25,267 nucleotides of DNA from the IMG/VR virus record IMGVR_UViG_3300021365_001891, positions 1-25,267 of that record, one strand, 5' to 3'. The stretch comes from a virus. The notes under the pieces were generated by a model. It was not told where the DNA came from, searched no databases, and worked only from the letters and a program-made list of their open reading frames with translations. Of the stretch, positions 1-8,758 are shown one piece after another. The position numbers were made by a program, and so were the translations under genes. The number at the start of each line of letters is the position of its first letter. Position 1 is the stretch's first letter.

Positions 1-2
1 AA

Positions 3-173
3 GGTTGTAAGAAACAAAAATTGAGAGCACACAGCGAACGATTACCAAATCGTGCTGTAAATGAATGGGCATTGAGTTTTCTACCGCAACTAGACATACA
101 AGTTGAAGCCAAGATGAAGAATCAAGCGGCGGAAGATTTACACAATCAGGCTGTTGAGTTGGGTTTAGTATAA
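3..173 (+). CDS. 3' end of an unidentified gene (partial)
   Basis: An open frame enters from the left edge and runs 56 codons to TAA at 171-173. The visible C-terminus is basic at its start (GCKKQKLRAH) and then looks helical and amphipathic, ending in VELGLV. I do not recognise a family. Codon use matches the genes downstream. The stop lies in the left arm of an inverted repeat that carries a late-promoter-like element for the next gene, so the downstream gene probably has its own transcript. Reading frame is well supported; function is unknown. Confidence 0.6.
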   Translation, partial: GCKKQKLRAHSERLPNRAVNEWALSFLPQLDIQVEAKMKNQAAEDLHNQAVELGLV

Positions 174-174
174 C

Positions 175-182
175 GATAAATA
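175..182 (+). promoter_or_regulatory. Late-type promoter element GATAAATA, inside a dyad
   Basis: GATAAATA resembles the T4 late promoter TATAAATA. It ends six bases before the ATG at 188, so a start about 6-7 bases downstream would give a leaderless or nearly leaderless mRNA. It sits at the centre of a perfect inverted repeat, 171-188, with 8-base arms and a 2-base centre. The 16 bases 175-190 recur with one mismatch at 13318-13333. Confidence 0.6.
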
Positions 183-187
183 TCGTT

Positions 188-742
188 ATGAAACTAGAAC
201 ACCTTACTGAATCAAAACAAAATAGAGAATCAAAACTAGAAGTGGTAAAACTGCCTTTCAAAATGAAAGAACTATCACCTGTATTATCTGAAGCAAATAT
301 CGATTATCATTACAATGTATTAACCAAAGCATACGTGAGAAGATACAATGATGGTGAAGGTGATGCAGATTTTAATTACGGTGGAGCAAAACTTCACAAT
401 ATGTTTTGGTTACAATTACAAGCACCTCGTCCAGGTAATAAACCAACTGGTGAAATCAAAACTTTAATAGAATCAAAACACGAATCATTTGAAGCATTCA
501 AAAAAGAATTAATTAGATCAGCAATGACCATACAAGGTTCAGGCTGGGTGTATGTTGCCAAAAATGGTAACATCAAAACTACACCAAATCAATCATATAG
601 AACAGACATTCTAATGCCTGTAGATATGTGGGAACATTCATTTTCGGATTATGTGCCTGCAAAAGATGCCAAGAAAAAATATATAGAAGGCATGATGAGA
701 ATAATTAATTGGGAGTCAATAAATTTAAGACTACAATCTTAA
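188..742 (+). CDS. Superoxide dismutase, Mn-type homologue
   Basis: A 184-residue protein of the Fe/Mn superoxide dismutase family, which converts superoxide to oxygen and hydrogen peroxide. All four expected metal ligands are visible: H41 (DYHYN), H70 (LHNMFW), D146 and H150 (VDMWEH). The gateway tyrosine is Y49, and the family motif GSGW is at 117-120. The outer-sphere pair is Gly66 plus Gln116 (IQGSGW), which is the manganese-type arrangement; iron enzymes use Gln and Ala there. Aligned to E. coli SodA, His30 is replaced by L45 and Tyr174 by S153, the pair that bridges the dimer interface; Glu170 is kept as E149. The length is near or slightly below the family norm. No Shine-Dalgarno sequence precedes the ATG, which fits leaderless expression. 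Activity is likely but unproven; the quaternary state may differ from cellular enzymes. Confidence 0.88.
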   Translation: MKLEHLTESKQNRESKLEVVKLPFKMKELSPVLSEANIDYHYNVLTKAYVRRYNDGEGDADFNYGGAKLHNMFWLQLQAPRPGNKPTGEIKTLIESKHESFEAFKKELIRSAMTIQGSGWVYVAKNGNIKTTPNQSYRTDILMPVDMWEHSFSDYVPAKDAKKKYIEGMMRIINWESINLRLQS

Positions 743-752
743 AAAAAGGAGA
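741..752 (+). promoter_or_regulatory. Strong ribosome binding site for 758 gene
   Basis: An A-rich run followed by AAGGAG lies a few bases before the ATG at 758. It is one of the clearest Shine-Dalgarno sequences in the window and decides the start of this short gene. Confidence 0.7.
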
Positions 753-757
753 CTAAT

Positions 758-931
758 ATGATCAATCAAGTACAAAAATGGATTAATGCCAGAATCAAAG
801 AAAGAACAACACTAGATGGTGCTCTTTTAATTGCGGCAGGAATTTCATTCTTAATATTCAAACCTATTGCTTCGATTGTTGCTTATGCGGCAATTGTGTA
901 TGGTGGTTGGACTATTTGGAAATCAGAATAA
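758..931 (+). CDS. Small membrane protein, 57 residues
   Basis: Encodes 57 residues: a basic amphipathic N-terminus (about 1-17, KWINARIKER) followed by a hydrophobic stretch from about 20 to 52 that could form one long or two short membrane segments, ending in WTIWKSE. The strong AAGGAG just upstream and the exact fit between the SOD stop and the convergent minus-strand gene support it as real. The function is not recognisable. Small proteins of this kind are common in marine T4-like phages, but I cannot assign a role. Its stop at 929-931 directly abuts the end of the convergent gene at 932. Confidence 0.7.
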   Translation: MINQVQKWINARIKERTTLDGALLIAAGISFLIFKPIASIVAYAAIVYGGWTIWKSE

Positions 932-1219
932 TCACAATTTACTGATAGGAATATCGCTGGATGCATTCATGCCCAAAACCTGTCTTTGTTTTACACCTTG
1001 TTGTTGAGCAAAACGTTTTGGGTCGCATTCAGAACACACGTGTTTATAAAAAGTAGATAGACGCTTTTTTTCAACTTTGCCTTTGGCTCTTTTAAATTCT
1101 TTCTCACACGCATCACATTTGAAGACATGAAACGTTTTAGTGCGTTTGCATTGGTGTTTCACACCTAGTTTGCTCACACGTTCTGTCTTTGATTCTACTG
1201 TTTTTTCACCTAAATACAT
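932..1219 (-). CDS. Zinc-ribbon protein, unknown function
   Basis: A 95-residue basic protein on the minus strand with two CxxC pairs, C35/C38 (KCDAC) and C62/C65 (CSEC), separated by 23 residues, plus C24 and H60 near the knuckles. This is the layout of a zinc ribbon, as in small nucleic-acid-binding or HNH-associated proteins, but no HNH catalytic signature is visible. It is rich in Lys/Arg between the two knuckles (about 42-54), consistent with nucleic-acid binding; this is inference. It is convergent with the 57-residue membrane protein, with no gap. A TGTAAATA element ends five bases before its ATG, a possible variant of the late element. Function unknown. Confidence 0.7.
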   Translation of the reverse strand: MYLGEKTVESKTERVSKLGVKHQCKRTKTFHVFKCDACEKEFKRAKGKVEKKRLSTFYKHVCSECDPKRFAQQQGVKQRQVLGMNASSDIPISKL

Positions 1220-1224
1220 ATAGG

Positions 1225-1232
1225 TATTTACA
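1225..1232 (-). promoter_or_regulatory. Possible variant late element TGTAAATA
   Basis: Read on the minus strand, TGTAAATA followed by five bases and the ATG at 1219. The spacing equals that of the GATAAATA elements at 175 and 13318, but the second base differs from the motif. Tentative. Confidence 0.3.
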
Positions 1233-1251
1233 TTAGCATTTATAAAATTTC

Positions 1252-1259
1252 CATAAATA
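1252..1259 (+). promoter_or_regulatory. Late-type promoter element CATAAATA
   Basis: CATAAATA lies 22 bases before the ATG of the Fe-S carrier at 1282, in a 62-base divergent intergenic stretch. It matches the ATAAATA core seen before other genes. It would drive the Fe-S carrier and, through overlap, the giant fibre gene. Confidence 0.5.
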
Positions 1260-1281
1260 CAACAAACGACAACATTACATT

Positions 1282-1632
1282 ATGGCTATTTTAACACTGA
1301 CGAGCACTGCACAAACACAGATTAAAGCATTGTGCGAAAAAAACAGCAAGTATGCTGTAAGATTGGGTATTAAAGGCGGTGGATGTGCTGGTTTTTCCTA
1401 TGATTGGAGTTTTGCTGATCAATCTCAAATTGAATCAGGAGACGAACTGATCGAAGTAGATGGTGGAAAATTAGTGGTAGATACCAGTAGTGTGATGTTC
1501 TTGTTTGGAACTGAAATTGATTACGTCGACGAAGTATTTGGTTCACAGTTTCAAATCAACAATCCAAACACCAAGAGTGCTTGTGGTTGTGGAGAAAGTA
1601 TTCAATTTGATATGGATAGGGTAAATGGCTAA
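1282..1632 (+). CDS. A-type iron-sulfur carrier (HesB/IscA/ErpA family)
   Basis: A 116-residue protein with the A-type carrier signature: C35 in KGGGCAGFSY and the pair C101/C103 in SACGCGESI, the three cysteines that hold an Fe-S cluster or iron. Length is normal for the family. The cellular role of relatives is to accept an Fe-S cluster from a scaffold and pass it to apo-proteins. Its final eight bases overlap the start of the 2043-residue fibre gene (ATG at 1625, TAA at 1630-1632), so the two are probably translationally coupled. That placement suggests a role in virion assembly or in supplying iron or clusters during late infection; this is inference. A CATAAATA late-type element precedes it. 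Confidence 0.92.
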   Translation: MAILTLTSTAQTQIKALCEKNSKYAVRLGIKGGGCAGFSYDWSFADQSQIESGDELIEVDGGKLVVDTSSVMFLFGTEIDYVDEVFGSQFQINNPNTKSACGCGESIQFDMDRVNG

Positions 1633-4600
1633 ACAGTTTATTAATATTGGTATAGAAGGGAACGATGGTACAGGTGATAGTATCAGAGATGCGTTCAATA
1701 AATCCAATGAAAATTTTACAGAATTATATGCTGTATTTGGACAAGGTGGACAGATAGGTTTCACTTCATTAAGTGATACACCTGATACATTAGGTGCAGA
1801 TAAAATTCCTGTAACCAATTCAGCAGGAACTGCCATCACAATGAAAGGAATTGCTGGAACAGGTATTTCAGTAGATTTCACAGATCCTAACAATCTTTTA
1901 TTAACAGTTGATTCTATCAATTTATCAACTGACACAACACCCGACTTGGGTGGTCCATTAAATGCCAACACATATGCTATCGGTAACGTAGGCATTAATC
2001 AAACAGTGGTAGATGATTTCAACAGTGCCCATGGCACAAACATCACTCAAGATGATTTAGTTATTGATAAAGGATATGCTGACAGAAGATATTTAAGAAG
2101 TTCAGGTGTCGGTGGTGTTGCTGGTGAAGTTAGAGTTCGTACAGAACCTTCTGATGCAACAGAATACACAAAAACAATTTCAGCATATGTAAGTGGAAAT
2201 TTAAATATTCCATCACACGGATTCTCAACAACATCGAATGGCTTACCGTTTGTTTATAATTCTACAGGAACAGATGCCAACAATGTTACAAGTGGACAAA
2301 ATTATTATATTAGATATGTTGATGCAAACACAATTTCTTTGCACACATCATCAGCAGAAGCAACCAACGACAATGATGCAACAAGAATCACAATCACAGT
2401 GTCAGGTGGAACCGGTGTTCAAACAGTAACTGACGGAGCATACAACAGTTCACTTTCAGGAAATTATCTTTCAACAGAAGCAATACAGAGAACATCAGCA
2501 GTAAGACGTCAAGGTGACACCATGACAGGATCTCTTTTCCTAAATGATCATCCAGGAGATTTAGCAGGAACAGGAACTCCAAATGGTGCTGACGATTTAC
2601 AAGCGGCTTCTAAATTTTATGTTGACACAACATCATATGCTTCTACAACAAATTTATTTGTGAGTCAAGATGGTGATGACACTATGTCAGGAGTACCTGC
2701 TGACAAATATGGTAGATCATTAGCATATGCTTATAAAACTATTTCCAAAGCGGCTCAAAGAGCAGAACAAATTATTGACACGGCTCCATTTGAAACAGGA
2801 CCATACACTCAGGTAATAACCTACAACAATGGTGCTAGTAATTCAGCAGTTGTCACAGCAGGAATAACAACGCCATCAGGACAAACACAATTAGAATCTT
2901 TAATGGCATCCAACAGACAGTTTATTATTAAAGAAACTATTGCTTACATAAATGCCACGTATCCAAATTTTTCATATGATACAACATTGTGTGAAAGAGA
3001 TTTAGGATTAATTGCTGATGCTGTGGTGCTTGACGTTACAAGTGGTTTAACAGCAAATCAACAATCTATCCAAGCAGGAAAAAGATATTACAACAGCAAC
3101 AGTGGACTAAAAGCAATCAATCAACAAGCAACTGAAACATTAGCATCAATCACATTTGCTCAAAATTTAGTGGTTAATTTTGTATTGACCAACACAGCAC
3201 CTGGTACTTTGTATCAGACTGATGTTGCACAAACAATTGATCTAACTAAAGTGGTTCCTCAATCAGGTAAAGATTCTGCCAATGCAAAATTTATCATTAT
3301 AAAAGGAATAATACAAGATTACAATTACATAGTGACACAGGTGGATGGAAGCACATACACCATAACAATTTCAAATGGTAATACAGGATTTGTAGATCAA
3401 AATCAACCAAACAACAAAGACTTGGTTCCAGGAAAAATTATCGTAGGTAAAACTTCAGGAGCAAAAGGAGAAATAGTTTCAATCACAGCAGGTGGAACCA
3501 ATGACACTGTGCAGATATTTTTAAGAGAGCCAATTAATTTCACCGTTGGTGAAGAAATGGAATTTGGTAACAAAGTTAAAAACAAACAGATCACAATCAG
3601 AGTAGAATCAGGAATTTATGATGAACATTTACCAATTAAGATTCCAGCAAACGTTTCAATAAAAGGAGACGAATTTAGAAGAACTATAATCAGACCATTG
3701 GATGGTATTTCACAATCTCCATGGGCCAATGTTTATTTCTTTAGAAACACAACTTTTGACAGTTTAACAATTGGCACACAAGAATACGGATATCATTATG
3801 CAGACGATGTAACAAAACCAATCAACACAACAGTTCCAAGCAATGACCCTGCATACAACACAGCCATAAACAATAGTGAAATGGATGTGTTCTTAATGAA
3901 CGATGCTTCTGTTGTTAGAAATATTACTTTCCAAGCACATGGTGGTTTTGCTGAAGTTCTAGATCCAAATGGTCAAGTGCTTACAAAATCTCCATACACA
4001 CAAACAGGATCTTCTTTTTCACAGAGTGCAAACACTAAAAAATTCAGAGGTGGTATGTATGTTGATGGTTACGCAGGTAACGTACAAACAGCAGTCACAG
4101 GAGTTACCAATGCATTCAACCTTCAAGTTTCATCGGCGGCTGGCACTGGATTATTTTTACGTAAACCACAAACACCTTGTCCATTCTACATACTGGGAGC
4201 AAGATATCAAGTTGCGGCAATCACAGATTACGATCAAAGTGCTGGAACAGCCACATTGTTATTAGCACCTGGTTCTAATGCAGGCAACGGTTGGGACGGA
4301 ACTTATGCAACACCTTACAACATAATAATTCAAACAGCAGGTAATAGATCATTACTTGCCAATGACTTTGTACAGATAAATGATTTAGCATATGGACTTG
4401 TTGCTACCAATGGTGGCTTATCAGAACAGGTATCCACTTTCACATACTACACTCACATTGCCATGTATGCAAACAACGGTGGACAAATTCGTGCATTGAA
4501 TTGTTCTTCTGCACACGGTGATTACGGATTAGTTGCTGAAGGTTCTAATCCTAATGAAAAAATTGACGCCATCACATTGGCAAACAACATGACTCAACAA

Positions 4601-7600
4601 GCAATGGTGTTTGATGATGGATCTACAGATTATGATCAACCACTTTTAGGCACAGCAGTTTATGTGTATGATGTGGATTACATTCCGTATCAACAATCAG
4701 AGATAGAAATTGATCATGGTGGATCAATAGGTATTGTGAGATATGAAGTTACAAATATTGAAACAACCACAGCACCTTCACAACCAGCCACAAGAGATGG
4801 CACAGTTTACAAAATTAATTTGGGAACAGGTGGTTCAAATTTAACTTCAACAACAGGACTTAAAGCACCTCTTGTTGATGGAATGACAGTGATCATAAGA
4901 TCCAGCAGAACATTTAGATTTAATGATTTAGAAGACGTTTCACCTACAAGACCTTCCACAGCAATTGTGTTTGATGAATACACTGCGGCTGTTTACAGAA
5001 GTGTATCTTTCCAAAGCAATGACCCAGTTGGAATTCCTTTACCATCGGGTGCGGCAATTATAGGAATTGATGCACCATACGACACTGTAAAAATGAATGT
5101 AAACATGGATGAAGTCGTCAACAACACATATGCAGGATCAGGTACCACAATGGGTGACACTGCTGGTGATGTTGTGATTGCTATCGACTTAGTAACACAA
5201 CAATCAGACATTGATAGAATTAATGCTGGTGACATGATATTTGGTTGGGATGGAAAAGTTCACAGAGTTACAGGTTACACAGACAGAGTCACATATGCCA
5301 CAATCACAATTCAAGATGTGAGTGACATCAATGCCACTCCAATAGGAACAGGTCTACACAGTTCTATGTACAGAGCAGGTGCGTCTGTAAATTTAAGAGC
5401 AAACCTGGCGGCATTGGAAACAGGAACTTTGACTGTGTCCATTTCAACTTGTAGAGCCACTGGACACGATTTCTTAGATATTGGAACAGGTGGGTTCAAC
5501 ACAACAAACTATCCTAATGTGGTATTTGGTGATCCACAAGCACCAGTACAAGCACAAGAAGTTGATGAACGTGGAAAAGGAAGAGTGTTTTATGTTTCAA
5601 CTGACCAAGACGGATTCTTTAGAGTAGGTAAATTTTTCACAGTTGACCAAGGTACAGGAAGTGTAACATTCTCGGCATCAATTGCATTGAGTAATTTGGA
5701 TGGTATTGGATTTAAACGTGGTGTTGTTGTTGCAGAATTTTCATCTGACACAGCAATGACTGACAATGCTTCTGACACAGTGCCAACTGAATCTGCTGTT
5801 AGAGGATACACAAACAGAAGATTGCATTTTGATCAACAAGGTCAATTGGTAACCAATCCAATTGGTCCAGGTGTTGTGGCAAGAGATGGTTCTACTCCAT
5901 TCACAGACAACATTGGTGCAGGTGGATATAAAATTACAAATTTACAAGATCCTAGTCAGGATCAAGATGCGGCAACAAAATCATATGTTGACCAAGTCAA
6001 CTACGACACAGATGAATTAATAGACAATAGAGATGTAAACATTTCAACTCCAATATCATCAGGACAAATGTTGGTATTCAATGGAGCAAAAAGAATTTAC
6101 ACATCACCAGCAGACGGTGGACAATTTGCAGGAGGGAACACAATCACTGGAAGCAATTCAGGGGCAACAGCGGTTATCTATGATTTAATTCAAGAAACAG
6201 TTCCAGGATATGGATTGGCCACAAGAATCTCATACAATCAAACTTCTGTTGCAGATTTCAATCTTAATGATTTAATAGATAATGGTGCAGGTGTTACAGC
6301 CAATGTAATTGATAGAGGCATTGATGAAATAGGTAATGGAATTTTAGATGCTGGCTCTGACATAACTGTTACTGCTTCAAGAACGAATTCACAAACAACA
6401 ATCAACTATCAAATTAACGCAGGAACAATTATAAATGCAGATGTATCGGCAACTGCCGCAATCAGTCAAAGTAAATTGGCAATGCAGGCGGCAACCACAA
6501 GAGCCAATGACACAGGAATTACACAGGCAGATTTAGGATTAGTAAGTTTTGATTCAGGAGACTTCACAGTAACAAATGGTTGGGTAACACTGAAAAGTGC
6601 CTCAGTTGATTTTGCTGATTTACCTGAATTAGATAACGCATTCGCATTTGGTAGATCCACAGCAGGAACAGGTGCACCAGAGGCAGTTTCATTTTCAACA
6701 ATAGTTGGAACAGGTGGTGGACTAGAAGATGGAGATTTTGTTAGTGAAATAGGAGCGGCGGCTGATCCAGGCAATGCACTGATTAAAACAGGTGTCAACA
6801 CTTATGCATACACCAATGTTTCTAGCACAGGTGAAGCAAACAGTATCACAAAAACTGATGCCGCAGGACAATTAGATGTCAGTTCATTGGCAATAGACGG
6901 CAATTTAGTTTTTGATATTGACAGTTCAACTTTAGAAGTTACAACTCCAGGTGGAGTCACAGTTTACACAGCAATTGGATCTGCATCAGCAAACACAGTA
7001 CAGACTTTCACAGGAAACGAATTTGGATTTGGTGGAGCAAGTGCGGCAACATCACCAAGCAACAACAATGGAGCAAATCAAAACACAGATCCTGCGTTGG
7101 CTTCAACTTATATCTACACAAAATTTATTGAATCACAAGGTAAAGGTGCTAACTTTACAGGACTAGCATTAGGAAATGATAATCCATACATTGTGGGACT
7201 AGACGAATCTTCAGAAGGTCAAGTGGCTTTTGTGGCAGATGGTGTGGTTCCAGTAATTGCAACACCACAAGGTTTAATACCTGGTGATGACAACATGGAT
7301 ATTGGTTCATCATCCGGCAAACGATACAAAACTGTGTATGCAGAAACATTTGATGGTATTGCCACTAAGGCTCAATATGCTGACTTGGCTGAGAATTATC
7401 TTGCAGACAACACTTATGATGTTGGTACAGTTTTAATATTTGGTGGAGATGCAGAAGTTTCCACAACAACATTGAAAAACGACACAAGAGTTGCTGGAGT
7501 TGTTTCAGACAAACCGGCATACTTGATGAACAGTAAATTACACGGCGATCATGTGACAGCAGTTGCATTAACTGGAAGAACCACTGTGAAGGTCATAGGC

Positions 7601-7756
7601 ATAATAGAAAAAGGTGACCTTTTGGTTAGTTCAACAACACCAGGTTATGCAAGAAGAAACAATGATGCATCAACAGGAACAGTGATCGGTAAAGCACTGC
7701 AAAGAAAAGTGACTGCAGGTGCAGGCATAATTGAAGCAGTGGTAGGGAGAGTATAA
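1625..7756 (+). CDS. Giant tail fibre / receptor-binding protein, 2043 residues
   Basis: The largest gene in the window. Residues 1-40 carry the fibre N-terminal module (INIG...NDGTGDSIRDAF...NENFTEL) also found in the genes at 7756 and 13331. Low-complexity Thr/Asn/Gly-rich beta sequence follows. Around residues 655-690 the text RVESGIYDEHLPIKIP, then NVSIKGDEFRRTIIRPL, looks like the entry to a right-handed parallel beta-helix (pectin-lyase type), a common fold in receptor-binding and glycan-degrading fibres. The last ~140 residues (from about 1905, KAQYADLAENY) form a compact domain that I recall at the ends of marine T4-like fibres. It may assist trimerisation or maturation; this is not shown here. 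No enzyme active site is evident. It is coupled to the Fe-S carrier upstream and overlaps the next fibre start by one base (TAATG). Confidence 0.85.
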   Translation: MAKQFINIGIEGNDGTGDSIRDAFNKSNENFTELYAVFGQGGQIGFTSLSDTPDTLGADKIPVTNSAGTAITMKGIAGTGISVDFTDPNNLLLTVDSINLSTDTTPDLGGPLNANTYAIGNVGINQTVVDDFNSAHGTNITQDDLVIDKGYADRRYLRSSGVGGVAGEVRVRTEPSDATEYTKTISAYVSGNLNIPSHGFSTTSNGLPFVYNSTGTDANNVTSGQNYYIRYVDANTISLHTSSAEATNDNDATRITITVSGGTGVQTVTDGAYNSSLSGNYLSTEAIQRTSAVRRQGDTMTGSLFLNDHPGDLAGTGTPNGADDLQAASKFYVDTTSYASTTNLFVSQDGDDTMSGVPADKYGRSLAYAYKTISKAAQRAEQIIDTAPFETGPYTQVITYNNGASNSAVVTAGITTPSGQTQLESLMASNRQFIIKETIAYINATYPNFSYDTTLCERDLGLIADAVVLDVTSGLTANQQSIQAGKRYYNSNSGLKAINQQATETLASITFAQNLVVNFVLTNTAPGTLYQTDVAQTIDLTKVVPQSGKDSANAKFIIIKGIIQDYNYIVTQVDGSTYTITISNGNTGFVDQNQPNNKDLVPGKIIVGKTSGAKGEIVSITAGGTNDTVQIFLREPINFTVGEEMEFGNKVKNKQITIRVESGIYDEHLPIKIPANVSIKGDEFRRTIIRPLDGISQSPWANVYFFRNTTFDSLTIGTQEYGYHYADDVTKPINTTVPSNDPAYNTAINNSEMDVFLMNDASVVRNITFQAHGGFAEVLDPNGQVLTKSPYTQTGSSFSQSANTKKFRGGMYVDGYAGNVQTAVTGVTNAFNLQVSSAAGTGLFLRKPQTPCPFYILGARYQVAAITDYDQSAGTATLLLAPGSNAGNGWDGTYATPYNIIIQTAGNRSLLANDFVQINDLAYGLVATNGGLSEQVSTFTYYTHIAMYANNGGQIRALNCSSAHGDYGLVAEGSNPNEKIDAITLANNMTQQAMVFDDGSTDYDQPLLGTAVYVYDVDYIPYQQSEIEIDHGGSIGIVRYEVTNIETTTAPSQPATRDGTVYKINLGTGGSNLTSTTGLKAPLVDGMTVIIRSSRTFRFNDLEDVSPTRPSTAIVFDEYTAAVYRSVSFQSNDPVGIPLPSGAAIIGIDAPYDTVKMNVNMDEVVNNTYAGSGTTMGDTAGDVVIAIDLVTQQSDIDRINAGDMIFGWDGKVHRVTGYTDRVTYATITIQDVSDINATPIGTGLHSSMYRAGASVNLRANLAALETGTLTVSISTCRATGHDFLDIGTGGFNTTNYPNVVFGDPQAPVQAQEVDERGKGRVFYVSTDQDGFFRVGKFFTVDQGTGSVTFSASIALSNLDGIGFKRGVVVAEFSSDTAMTDNASDTVPTESAVRGYTNRRLHFDQQGQLVTNPIGPGVVARDGSTPFTDNIGAGGYKITNLQDPSQDQDAATKSYVDQVNYDTDELIDNRDVNISTPISSGQMLVFNGAKRIYTSPADGGQFAGGNTITGSNSGATAVIYDLIQETVPGYGLATRISYNQTSVADFNLNDLIDNGAGVTANVIDRGIDEIGNGILDAGSDITVTASRTNSQTTINYQINAGTIINADVSATAAISQSKLAMQAATTRANDTGITQADLGLVSFDSGDFTVTNGWVTLKSASVDFADLPELDNAFAFGRSTAGTGAPEAVSFSTIVGTGGGLEDGDFVSEIGAAADPGNALIKTGVNTYAYTNVSSTGEANSITKTDAAGQLDVSSLAIDGNLVFDIDSSTLEVTTPGGVTVYTAIGSASANTVQTFTGNEFGFGGASAATSPSNNNGANQNTDPALASTYIYTKFIESQGKGANFTGLALGNDNPYIVGLDESSEGQVAFVADGVVPVIATPQGLIPGDDNMDIGSSSGKRYKTVYAETFDGIATKAQYADLAENYLADNTYDVGTVLIFGGDAEVSTTTLKNDTRVAGVVSDKPAYLMNSKLHGDHVTAVALTGRTTVKVIGIIEKGDLLVSSTTPGYARRNNDASTGTVIGKALQRKVTAGAGIIEAVVGRV

Positions 7757-8748
7757 TGGCTATTCAAACAATAAACATTGGAACAAGTGCAAACAAAGGT
7801 GATGGTGATCCTTTAAGAACAGCATTTAAAAAAATCAACGATAACTTTGCAGAACTTGATGTAACCAACACAAGAAGAGATGTAGTAGGCAGTGTGTTTG
7901 GAGATGATTCAACACTGCTAGTAGATGCTGTTAACAGTTTAATACCAAGTTCGGTGTTATCTGGTAACTTACCAGCATTAGATGGTTCAGCATTAACAAA
8001 CTTAACTATTCCGGCACAGACGTTTGCTTCACTTACAAGTAAACCAACAACAGTGTCAGGATATGGTATAACAGATGCACTGGCAATACCTGGTGATAGT
8101 ATTGCATTAGGAACATCATCTTCTGCAGGTGCAGAAGCAGTCGCAATAGGTAAAGGAACAGCCGGTGTTGGTGATTATGCACAAGCAATAGGTAATAATG
8201 CAGGTAACTCAGGACAAGGAGTAGCCGCAGTAGCATTAGGTAGTCAAGCAGGGGAAACCAGTCAAGGTACAAAAGCAATAGCCGTAGGTCAGTATGCAGG
8301 TCAAACAAGTCAAGGATCAAAGTCAGTAGCCATTGGTGATGCGGCAGGTAATGCAACTCAAGGTGCAGGTGCAATAGCCGTTGGATCTGAGGCAGGTGGA
8401 GTAGTTCAAGGTGCAAGTTCAGTAGCACTTGGTAAATCAGCAGGTTATGACAATCAAGGTGACAACGCAGTGGCAGTTGGGTACGGCGCAGGTCAAACTA
8501 ACCAAGCGGCAAACTCAATTGTAATTAATGCTTCAGGTATTGCATTACAAAATACCACAGCAAGTAGTTTAGTAATTAAACCAATTAGAAATGCTACAAT
8601 GACAACCATACTTGGTTACGATGCAACTTCAGGGGAAGTTACGCACAATGCGGCTATACCAGGTTACATTAATATAGCAGATTTAAAAACAGAGGTAGCG
8701 GCAAGTGCCGACTTTGCTGACTTCAAAACAAGAATAGCGGCATTATAA
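7756..8748 (+). CDS. Tail fibre with YadA-like head repeats
   Basis: A 330-residue protein. Residues 1-36 are the shared fibre N-terminal module (INIGT...GDGDPLRTAFKKINDNFAEL). Residues about 112-257 contain alternating AVAIG/AVALG strands, including seven consecutive 16-residue units of the type GxxAGxxxQGxxAVAV, as in the left-handed beta-roll of trimeric autotransporter adhesins (YadA head). The C-terminus (about 275-330: PIRNATMTTILGYDATSGEV, later ADFADFKTRIAAL) looks like a short beta region plus a terminal helix, perhaps for trimerisation. This is probably a trimeric adhesive fibre. Its ATG overlaps the stop of the preceding fibre. A GGGAG sequence upstream can serve as the ribosome binding site. 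Confidence 0.85.
   Translation: MAIQTINIGTSANKGDGDPLRTAFKKINDNFAELDVTNTRRDVVGSVFGDDSTLLVDAVNSLIPSSVLSGNLPALDGSALTNLTIPAQTFASLTSKPTTVSGYGITDALAIPGDSIALGTSSSAGAEAVAIGKGTAGVGDYAQAIGNNAGNSGQGVAAVALGSQAGETSQGTKAIAVGQYAGQTSQGSKSVAIGDAAGNATQGAGAIAVGSEAGGVVQGASSVALGKSAGYDNQGDNAVAVGYGAGQTNQAANSIVINASGIALQNTTASSLVIKPIRNATMTTILGYDATSGEVTHNAAIPGYINIADLKTEVAASADFADFKTRIAAL
8191..8526 (+). repeat. Seven 48-bp in-frame repeats (16-residue beta-roll units)
   Basis: Seven tandem units of exactly 48 bases, each encoding G-x2-A-G-x3-Q-G/A-x2-A/S-I/V-A/V-hydrophobic. The DNA has diverged more than the protein pattern, so the repeat is old and held by structure, not a recent slippage product. The seventh unit has QA in place of QG and ends in SIVI. 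Confidence 0.85.
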
Positions 8749-8758
8749 GGATAAAGAT

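Noticed and set aside
188-742. Loss of a catalytic metal ligand in the SOD (first impression)
   Set aside because: With correct numbering the first ligand is the His in DYHYN (H41), which is present; only the second-sphere His30 equivalent is lost.
1543-1995. 150-residue minus-strand open frame
   Set aside because: Opposite the Fe-S carrier end and fibre start, both well supported on the plus strand.
8033-8428. 131-residue minus-strand open frame
   Set aside because: Leucine- and histidine-rich low-complexity translation opposite the regular repeats of the YadA-like fibre; a shadow of the repeat.
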